12,440 nucleotides of DNA from an uncultured Rhodospirillaceae bacterium (lineage in GTDB: Bacteria; Pseudomonadota; Alphaproteobacteria; Rhodospirillales; UBA2165): assembly GCA_913054205.1 (NCBI GenBank), contig CAJXJM010000033.1, positions 1-12,440 of the forward strand. The letters run 5' to 3'. How positions within the stretch are numbered: the stretch's first letter is position 1; every line of letters starts with the position of its first letter. The notes under the pieces are model-generated. The model made no database searches. It was not told the origin of the DNA and worked only from the letters and a program-made list of their open reading frames with translations. The position numbers and the translations under genes were made by a program. Positions 7,090 through 12,440 of this stretch are shown one piece after another.

Positions 7090-8526
7090 TCAGCCAACTC
7101 GTACAAAACCCATCATGCCGGATTTAGCGTGCTCTAAAATGTGACAGTGCAGCGCCCAATCTCCGGGATTGTCGGCAACGAACGCGACATCAACATACTC
7201 TTTCGGCGCAATCAGGACGGTGTCCATGATGAGGGGAGCGAAAAGTTTTGTACCGTTCCGGGAAATCAGATGGAAAGAATGGCCATGCATATGGATGGGG
7301 TGAGCAAAGGCTGTATCATTGCGCCAGCGCAAAATATGGCTCGATCCTTTTTTGAGCGACACCATTGGTTTTCCAATATCATCTTCTTCGATCGGCGGGA
7401 TAACCTCGCCATTGACTGCCCAGACCATCCCCATTCGGGCAAGCTCTCGAAGCCCCATTTCCTTGCCTTTGTAGGTGGCCCCACGCAGCCCGCCCATCGC
7501 ACCGCCTTGGAAGATCATTTCATGGCGTTCGGCGCTACCTAGTTGTGGAAAGGGCACCGGATTGGCAGCCATTTTTTTTGGTGCCTCCAAGGGTTTGCTA
7601 CGGATGGGCTTTTGATCTGAATAAGCGATCAAGGCAAGCGTGTAGGCAAACCGATTATGGTAGCGATCTCGAATTTTAAAGGTTTCGCCGGCTTTCGCCG
7701 TCATATCGATCACCAGATCAATTCGCCCGCCCGGCGCAATCACAATCGGCCCTGTCCCGGTCTTGGCAGGTGTGACAGGATGGCCATCTATCGCAATGCG
7801 CCAGGGTTCATGGCCTTCAAATTCGAGCCCAAATATTCGGGCATTGGCAGCGTTAATCAAACGCAGCCGGATACGCTCGCCGCTCCGGACTTTAAAAGGC
7901 GTGCCGGTTTTGCCATTGATCGTCACAACATTTCCATAACGCCCGGCATGCGCCGCGTCATGCAATCCGCCAAACGGGGCAATCGCGCCGTCTTTTTGAA
8001 TGCGCCAATCATCAAGTACCCAAACAACCTCGCGGTCGACCTGAACGGGGTCTTGTTCTTCAACAATCAACGCACCATGAAGACCACGGCCAACTTGCTC
8101 AGATGTATTTACATGCGGATGATACCAATAGGTGCCGGCGTCCTGGATATTAAAGTCATAGGTAAAACGCTGTCCTATTCCGACCGGTTTTTGAGTCAGA
8201 AAGGGCACACCATCCATTTCATTTTTAATTCTGAGGCCGTGCCAATGGATCGTGGTCTTCTGTGGCAATTCGTTTTGGAGGTCAACTTTGAGGGTCTCTC
8301 CTTGTTTTACGCGCAATACCGGTCCCGGCACCTCACCGCCATAGGCCCAGACATCTGTCATGTTGCCGTCCGCGCCAAACAATCCGGTGGTACCGGGTTT
8401 GGCAATTATTGAGGTCACCTTAGAAACGGCACCGAGGGCTGGTACATTTGGCACCGACATCAACGCTGCGGCGGCTGTGGTTCCAGCAAGACCGTTCAAA
8501 AAAGATCGGCGCGAAAGTTTAATCAC
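7090..8526 (-). CDS. Tat-exported three-domain multicopper oxidase
   Basis: A periplasmic laccase-like oxidase: a type 1 copper takes electrons from a substrate and a trinuclear centre reduces O2 to water. The 478-residue protein starts with a Tat signal (SRRSFLNG, arginines 6-7, then an Ala-rich core). All four copper motifs are intact: HWHG (94-97), WYHPH (134-138), HPIHMHGH (409-416) and HCHILEHAKSGM (460-471), where C461 and H466 bind type 1 copper and M471 is the probable axial ligand. Methionines are clustered in a linker near 344-370 (AMGG...KEMGL...ARMGM), where CueO-like oxidases have copper-binding methionines, though fewer here. Start is GTG (ending 8526) with AGGA nine bases upstream, 11 bases after the DUF3306 stop, so it is the third gene of a DUF3305-DUF3306-MCO operon. 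Substrate unknown: Cu(I), Mn(II), a phenol or a cytochrome are all possible. Its place in an FDH accessory operon is unusual. Confidence 0.95.
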   Translation of the reverse strand: MIKLSRRSFLNGLAGTTAAAALMSVPNVPALGAVSKVTSIIAKPGTTGLFGADGNMTDVWAYGGEVPGPVLRVKQGETLKVDLQNELPQKTTIHWHGLRIKNEMDGVPFLTQKPVGIGQRFTYDFNIQDAGTYWYHPHVNTSEQVGRGLHGALIVEEQDPVQVDREVVWVLDDWRIQKDGAIAPFGGLHDAAHAGRYGNVVTINGKTGTPFKVRSGERIRLRLINAANARIFGLEFEGHEPWRIAIDGHPVTPAKTGTGPIVIAPGGRIDLVIDMTAKAGETFKIRDRYHNRFAYTLALIAYSDQKPIRSKPLEAPKKMAANPVPFPQLGSAERHEMIFQGGAMGGLRGATYKGKEMGLRELARMGMVWAVNGEVIPPIEEDDIGKPMVSLKKGSSHILRWRNDTAFAHPIHMHGHSFHLISRNGTKLFAPLIMDTVLIAPKEYVDVAFVADNPGDWALHCHILEHAKSGMMGFVRVG

Positions 8527-8537
8527 GAGTTCGCGTC

Positions 8538-9134
8538 CTATTTTTCAGAGTTCTCAATGGGCTCCGGCTGAATTTCATCTGGTTTCTCTTCGTCGCTTTC
8601 CAACGTTTCCTCATCCGAATTTTCGGCCAGTTGCTCCTCGCTCTCTTCTTTTATTTCTTCCGGCAATTCCTCAATGTCCTCAATATCCTCTATTTCTTCG
8701 ACACCTTCTTCATCGGCAAGCTTTTCTTCATCTGGATCAACCATGCCTTTGCCAACTTTGTAGCGCGTCGTGACTTCCTCAACGACCATGCCGATCATGC
8801 TGTAGTCCTCGTCATAGTCATTGAGCCCATCGAGTACCGCCAACGCCGGATCGCTATGGAACAATTTACGTAACGCCAATCGCTTGAGTTTTTCCGGCAC
8901 ACCTTTTTTCATAAAAACCGTGTAATCGGAATCCTTATCGAGGGTATCAATATCCGGTAAATCCTCCGGGTTGATCTCTTCTTCGTCGTTTTCGGCATTG
9001 CCATCAACCGGAAGCCGGGCGTCCTGCGCATCAGGAATATCCGTCTTTTTTTCAAGTTCTTCTTCTCGAACCGCGGCTTTTCGTTGAACCCAGCGATTTA
9101 AAAATCCGCTTTCTTCATCTTGATCAATGGTCAT
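8538..9134 (-). CDS. DUF3306 family protein of formate dehydrogenase loci
   Basis: A 198-residue cytoplasmic-looking protein with no signal peptide or membrane segment. The N-terminal FLNRWVQRK (11-19) and the central block DIDTLDKDSDYTVFMKKGVP with LKRLALRKLFHSDPALAVLDGLNDYDEDY (about 61-111) match what I know of DUF3306, a family of unknown function found next to FDH genes, usually beside DUF3305. After residue 130 comes a very acidic tail rich in E and D (IEDIEDIEELPEE and similar, to 198) of low complexity and probably disordered. Its ATG overlaps the DUF3305 stop in an ATGA (9131-9134) and it has no ribosome site of its own, so translation is probably coupled. The multicopper oxidase gene follows after 11 bases. 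A part in FDH maturation is a genomic-context inference. Confidence 0.82.
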   Translation of the reverse strand: MTIDQDEESGFLNRWVQRKAAVREEELEKKTDIPDAQDARLPVDGNAENDEEEINPEDLPDIDTLDKDSDYTVFMKKGVPEKLKRLALRKLFHSDPALAVLDGLNDYDEDYSMIGMVVEEVTTRYKVGKGMVDPDEEKLADEEGVEEIEDIEDIEELPEEIKEESEEQLAENSDEETLESDEEKPDEIQPEPIENSEK

Positions 9135-9706
9135 GAGGACGGCCTGTTATATTTATGACTGATCGGCGGCGGCGGTTTGTCGTAGCCTTCTTTACGTGGA
9201 TCGAAGGCTACGCGTTTGCGCTTTTTAAACGGCTCTTCGACATAATACTCTTCAATGTAATCAGCCAGCCAAGCCATGATCGCTTCCGGCATCGGTACCG
9301 ATTCTACGATTTCTTCGCTACTATCAAGATAGTCCTGCGCCTCATACGGACATACAGTTACAAGAAAAGGAAAAAGATCATGTTCGTCGTCTTCGTCATC
9401 GCTTTCACGCAAGACAATAAACACCGAAGGCTGCTCGAGACTCAGATTAAACTTATACCCTTCGGTCTCTTTTCTGAAAATTTCAAGCGGCAAGGTGCCC
9501 GCGTGGTATTGGACCCAAGCACCGTTTTTATCTTCGCCTTTTCTAAGCTCCACCCATTCATCTATATCATCGGCACCCGGCAAGACAGATGTCACGCACC
9601 AATCAAAATCGATCCATTGATTGTCAGATTCTCGGCGTTCCAATATGACACCCAGTGGCATCGACAATTGCCCTGGTGAAGATTCTGGTGATTGCGGGTC
9701 GTTCAT
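9131..9706 (-). CDS. DUF3305 family protein of formate dehydrogenase loci
   Basis: A 191-residue soluble protein of unknown function in the DUF3305 family, which travels with DUF3306 in FDH loci. Recognisable parts: PLGVILERRESDNQWIDFDW (17-36), VLPGADDIDEW (41-51), the stretch VQYHAGTLPLEIFRKETEGYKFNL (65-88), and PSVFIVLRESDDEDDEHD (93-110). A basic/proline C-terminus follows (KKRKR about 161-165, KPPPP near 177-181). The frame is open to a TTG ending at 9718, but the ATG ending at 9706 has GAG seven bases upstream, so that start is preferred; the difference is four residues. It is the first gene of the minus-strand DUF3305-DUF3306-MCO operon and overlaps the next gene by 4 bases. Its promoter should lie in 9707-9958. 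In many proteobacteria I recall these genes sitting directly ahead of torD and fdhA; here about 4.5 kb of other genes separate them. Confidence 0.82.
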   Translation of the reverse strand: MNDPQSPESSPGQLSMPLGVILERRESDNQWIDFDWCVTSVLPGADDIDEWVELRKGEDKNGAWVQYHAGTLPLEIFRKETEGYKFNLSLEQPSVFIVLRESDDEDDEHDLFPFLVTVCPYEAQDYLDSSEEIVESVPMPEAIMAWLADYIEEYYVEEPFKKRKRVAFDPRKEGYDKPPPPISHKYNRPSS

Positions 9707-9958
9707 ATCATTACTCAAATTGTGGGTTTGCCGACTAACTTTAAGTAGCTAATCACGTTAGAACGGTTTAATTGTTTTGTCACCGAACATGAATTTTGTC
9801 ATAAAATCAAATTATAAGATTATATGAATATATAATATAAAAAATAATCTCACAAAACGAGATGAAAACAGGCGACCTGGGCAGGTATTATATGAAGATC
9901 GATCAAAGCGGCGAAATCGCAGTAACCTATTTGATGACTGACATGGTTCCTAGGCACC
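9707..9958. promoter_or_regulatory. AT-rich divergent promoter region with two TTTTGTCA direct repeats
   Basis: This region separates the DUF3305 operon (minus) from the tupC-like gene (plus). TTTTGTCA occurs at 9775-9782 and again at 9794-9801, 19 bases start to start, close to two helical turns, on the same face of the DNA. TATAAT hexamers appear on the plus strand at 9831-9836 and on the minus strand at 9811-9816 and 9819-9824, within a very AT-rich run (9801-9850). No clear -35 box at proper spacing was found for any of them. The arrangement suggests one regulator (for example of molybdate, tungstate or formate) acting on both directions, but no known operator is recognised. Confidence 0.45.
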
Positions 9959-9966
9959 ATGGATAG
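9862..9966 (+). CDS. possible 34-residue leader ORF overlapping the tupC-like start
   Basis: An ATG at 9862 opens a 34-codon frame (beginning MKTGDLGRYYMKIDQSGE) that stops with TAG at 9964-9966, in a different frame from the ABC ATPase and overlapping its start by 8 bases. The downstream gene has no good ribosome site, which would make sense if ribosomes finishing this ORF re-initiate on it. The ORF itself also lacks a clear ribosome site, and its peptide resembles nothing I know. It may be chance. Confidence 0.25.
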   Translation: MKTGDLGRYYMKIDQSGEIAVTYLMTDMVPRHHG

Positions 9967-10789
9967 TTCACTCGATACGGCTGCGGATTTGGATGTTCTC
10001 TCAGCACCAGAGAGCAATATTCTGCCGCTTGAGCTCGACAACGTATCCTATGAAATCGATGGCATGCGCTTGATCAAAGAAATGAGCCTCACTTTATCGG
10101 CCGGGTCCAATACCATCATTCTCGGGCCAAATGGTGCCGGGAAAAGCCTCTTGCTGCGATTGTGTCACGGGCTATTGCAACCAAACGATGGCACCATAAC
10201 CTGGAAGGGCCCTGCCCGTCATGAGGCTGGAAAATATCAGGCCATGGTTTTCCAAAAGCCGGTGATGCTAAGGCGCTCGGTCGCGGCCAATCTTCATTTT
10301 GGGCTCAGATCTCGCGGCATTGAAAAAAATCAACGCGACCGCGTGGTTGAAGAGATGCTCAATGCCACCGGACTTTCTCGCCTGGCAAAAACGCCGGCAC
10401 GAGCGCTTTCGACCGGGGAACAGCAACGCCTAGCCATCGCCAGAGCCTGGTCCTTAAAACCCGAAGTTTTTTTCTTGGATGAACCGACCGCCAATTTGGA
10501 TCCCGCCGCGACCCATGCGATTGAGGAAATTATTTCCTCGATTAAAAAATCCGGCACGACAATTGTCATGTCGACGCATGATCTTGGCCAGGCAAAACGA
10601 TTGGCAGATAAAGTCTTGTTTTTGTATCGCGGACGTTTGCTGGAAAACGCCGAAGCGACACAATTTTTCGAAGCTCCAAAAAATGATCTTGCCCAAGACT
10701 TCTTAAAAGGTGAACTTCTTTGGTGGCATCGCCAGGAATTAAAACCGCCGTCTCAACTTCAGAAGCGCGGATCAAAACGAACTCAATGA
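9959..10789 (+). CDS. tupC: ABC transporter ATP-binding protein, tungstate (TupC) type
   Basis: The cytoplasmic ATPase of an oxyanion importer, most like TupC of the tungstate TupABC system. In its 276 residues: Walker A GPNGAGKS (56-63), Q-loop in AMVFQKPVMLRRSVAANLHF (95-114; the QKPVMLRRS wording is what points to Tup rather than ModC), signature STGEQQRLAIARAW (151-164; the usual SGGQ is changed to STGEQ, as in this family), Walker B VFFLDEPTANLD (170-181) and the H-loop H207. It lacks the C-terminal molybdate-binding TOBE domain of ModC. The first 22 residues are an unconserved extension. Start ATG at 9959 has only a weak AGG upstream; a short ORF overlaps it. No permease (TupB) or binding protein (TupA) is present on either side within the window, so it must pair with components encoded elsewhere. 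The large ferredoxin-like gene follows after 43 bases, probably in the same operon. Tungstate supply to FdhA is a reasonable inference. Confidence 0.8.
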   Translation: MDSSLDTAADLDVLSAPESNILPLELDNVSYEIDGMRLIKEMSLTLSAGSNTIILGPNGAGKSLLLRLCHGLLQPNDGTITWKGPARHEAGKYQAMVFQKPVMLRRSVAANLHFGLRSRGIEKNQRDRVVEEMLNATGLSRLAKTPARALSTGEQQRLAIARAWSLKPEVFFLDEPTANLDPAATHAIEEIISSIKKSGTTIVMSTHDLGQAKRLADKVLFLYRGRLLENAEATQFFEAPKNDLAQDFLKGELLWWHRQELKPPSQLQKRGSKRTQ

Positions 10790-10832
10790 TCTAAAAATAA
10801 AATATAAAAATGAACATCAGGGAAACAAGGTA

Positions 10833-12440
10833 ATGAAATTAAACGGCAAAGAAATTCTAATCTGCGATTGCGAAGGCACGATGAAGCTGCCGGAAAAGGC
10901 GCTCGCCAAACTGTTCGACGGAGATGTGGTTGTTAATACACATCTCTGCCGCGCCCAAATCGCCAATTTTACCAATGCGGTTTCTGAAGGCGCACCGATG
11001 GTCGTCGCCTGCACTCAAGAAGCGCCGTTCTTTGTAGAGACCGCCGTCGAAGCCGATCCGGACATCTCAATCTCCTATACCAATATTCGAGAACGCGCAG
11101 GTTGGTCACATGAAGGCGAAAAAGCGCTGCCCAAAATTCAGGCTCTTATCCATGAGGCAACCCTGGATGCGCCCTTGGCAAGCAGCCTTACAATGCGATC
11201 CGAAGGCTCTTTGCTGGTTTACGGCACGGATGAAAACACGTTGGAAATTGCCAAACAAATTTCCGAGCGACTCAACGTGACCTGCCTCCTCAAGGACGGC
11301 AAAGATATCCAGCCACCGCGCCTTATGGATGTGCCGGTTTTTATTGGTGAGATAAAATCGGCGAGCGGTCATCTTGGTGCCTTTGAAGTTGTCGTAAATG
11401 ACTATGCCGCCGTGCAGGTTTCTTCTCAAGGCAGCTTTGAAATAAGCCAAAAAAATAAAGATGTGCCGATCAAATTTGATCTCATTCTCGACATTTCAAA
11501 TGACGATCCACTGTTCCCGGCACCGGAAAAACGCGATGGCTATTTCCACGTCGAGGCCAATGACGCGGCGGGCATCCAAAAAGCCTTGTTTGATCTGGTC
11601 GATCTTGTCGGGGAGTTCGAAAAGCCGCGTTATATCAAATATGACAGTAATATTTGTGTGCATGCGCGGAGCTCTCAAATTGGCTGCACGCGGTGTCTGG
11701 ATGTTTGCCCGACCAGCGCGATTACGCCCGCCCAAGATGAAGTCGAAATTGATCCTTATATATGTGCAGGCTGCGGCAGCTGTGCAGCTGTCTGTCCGAC
11801 AGGTGCCGTGAGCTATCAATTACCCGCCGGGAATTTTGTCTTTGAGCGCGTAAAACTCCTGCTCGAAAGCTACCGCGAGGCCAAAGGCGAAAAACCAATT
11901 TTACTTCTGCATGACACCCAGTACGGCGAAGACATGATCGCCGCCGTTGCCCATATGGGTCGCGGCTTGCCCGCCAATGTCCTGCCCTTTGCGCTTAATG
12001 AGGTGACACAGGTCGGCTTTGACTTTTTTGCCGTTGCGTTAGCCTTCGGCGCTGATGCTATTAAAATTATGACCGGCCCCGGAAATATAGGCGAAACCGA
12101 TGGTCTTGAAGATCAGATTGAATTGATCGATGCCGTGACCGTAGGTCTTGGCTATGGTGATGATCGTGTCACCATCGTCGATCAAACCGATCCAATGTCT
12201 GTCGCCGATGCCCTATATGCGCCCGCTGAGTATACATCGATCGAGCCCGGCGATTTTGCTCCGATGGGAAACAAACGCTCCTTGGTTAATTTGGCGCTTA
12301 ATCACCTTCATGAACATGCGCCGTCCCCTGTCGATCTATTGCCGCTTTCAGCCGGGGCGCCCTTTGGCACCATCGATGTGAACATTGATAGCTGCACGCT
12401 GTGTTTATCCTGCGTGGCCGCCTGTCCAACCGGAGCGCTC
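10833..12440 (+). CDS. large multi-cluster 4Fe-4S ferredoxin-like protein of FDH loci, 3' end cut off
   Basis: An uninterrupted frame from the ATG at 10833 to the window edge gives 536 residues with no stop, so the protein is longer. It carries three sets of 4Fe-4S cysteines: C275...C285-x2-C288-x3-C292-P, C311-x2-C314-x2-C317-x3-C321-P (together a two-cluster ferredoxin domain) and C521-x2-C524-x2-C527-x3-C531-P at the edge, where a further set may follow. The N-terminal part opens with ILICDCEGTMKLP (8-20) and holds other cysteines (C11, C13, C39, C60), which could bind another cluster. The middle (about 336-510, starting near KPILLLHD) recalls the hydrogenase/heterodisulfide reductase electron-transfer subunit domain, but this match is weak. 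No signal peptide: cytoplasmic. Proteins of this kind adjoin DUF3305/DUF3306 in FDH loci; I infer a role in electron supply for maturation or in linking FDH to a cytoplasmic donor. Ribosome site AGGGAA or AAGG lies just upstream; it follows the tupC-like gene by 43 bases. Confidence 0.85.
   Translation, partial: MKLNGKEILICDCEGTMKLPEKALAKLFDGDVVVNTHLCRAQIANFTNAVSEGAPMVVACTQEAPFFVETAVEADPDISISYTNIRERAGWSHEGEKALPKIQALIHEATLDAPLASSLTMRSEGSLLVYGTDENTLEIAKQISERLNVTCLLKDGKDIQPPRLMDVPVFIGEIKSASGHLGAFEVVVNDYAAVQVSSQGSFEISQKNKDVPIKFDLILDISNDDPLFPAPEKRDGYFHVEANDAAGIQKALFDLVDLVGEFEKPRYIKYDSNICVHARSSQIGCTRCLDVCPTSAITPAQDEVEIDPYICAGCGSCAAVCPTGAVSYQLPAGNFVFERVKLLLESYREAKGEKPILLLHDTQYGEDMIAAVAHMGRGLPANVLPFALNEVTQVGFDFFAVALAFGADAIKIMTGPGNIGETDGLEDQIELIDAVTVGLGYGDDRVTIVDQTDPMSVADALYAPAEYTSIEPGDFAPMGNKRSLVNLALNHLHEHAPSPVDLLPLSAGAPFGTIDVNIDSCTLCLSCVAACPTGAL

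Noticed and set aside
7657..8412. 251-codon plus-strand open frame opposite the multicopper oxidase
   Set aside because: It lies wholly antisense to a gene with all copper motifs intact, and its translation shows no recognisable domain; it is a frame shadow.
9155..9679. 174-codon plus-strand open frame opposite DUF3305
   Set aside because: The opposite strand encodes recognisable DUF3305 blocks, with a 4-base overlap to DUF3306; the plus frame has no ribosome site or family likeness.
9894..9906. GATCGATC palindrome near the tupC-like start as an operator
   Set aside because: An 8-base palindrome of a common restriction-type sequence is expected by chance and lies inside the possible leader ORF.
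11106..11450. 114-codon minus-strand open frame within the large ferredoxin-like gene
   Set aside because: The plus frame is continuous through here and carries the cysteine motifs further on.

Overview
This window looks like an accessory-metabolism locus of a Gram-negative bacterium, probably a marine or aquatic alphaproteobacterium (an inference from gene families, moderate GC and AT-rich intergenic spacers; no rRNA or marker gene confirms it). Its core is a periplasmic, membrane-associated molybdenum/tungsten formate dehydrogenase (FDH) locus with most of the accessory genes that usually travel with this FDH type. No mobile element, CRISPR array, tRNA or rRNA was seen.

Layout. (1) Positions 1-4252, minus strand, transcribed right to left: torD-like chaperone, a small Tat-target protein (fdhX type), fdhA (catalytic subunit, Cys at the metal site), and fdhB (4Fe-4S subunit, cut by the left window edge; a cytochrome b subunit fdhC would be expected beyond it). 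(2) 4451-5835: a secreted class I cytochrome c (plus) and a secreted seven-bladed WD40 propeller (minus), convergent with 5 bases between their stops. (3) 5996-7081: an Mrp/ApbC-type Fe-S cluster carrier ATPase (plus). (4) 7090-9706, minus strand: DUF3305 protein, DUF3306 protein (4-base overlap) and a Tat-exported multicopper oxidase in one apparent operon. (5) 9959 to the right edge, plus strand: a tungstate-type ABC ATPase (tupC-like) without visible permease or binding protein, then a long multi-cluster ferredoxin-like protein that runs off the window.

How they may work together. FdhA oxidises formate in the periplasm and passes electrons through the Fe-S clusters of FdhB to a membrane subunit outside the window. 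TorD-like chaperone, FdhX, DUF3305, DUF3306, the large ferredoxin-like protein, the Mrp ATPase and the tungstate ATPase look like a maturation and metal-supply kit: cofactor insertion, Fe-S loading, Tat proofreading and W/Mo uptake. The unusual parts are the multicopper oxidase in the DUF3305/DUF3306 operon and the cytochrome c/WD40 pair set between the FDH operon and the Mrp gene; these suggest extra periplasmic redox chemistry tied to the FDH locus, which is inference. The locus is divided into several divergent and convergent units, with divergent intergenic regions at about 4253-4450, 5836-5995 and 9707-9958. No stretch over 300 bases lacks a gene.
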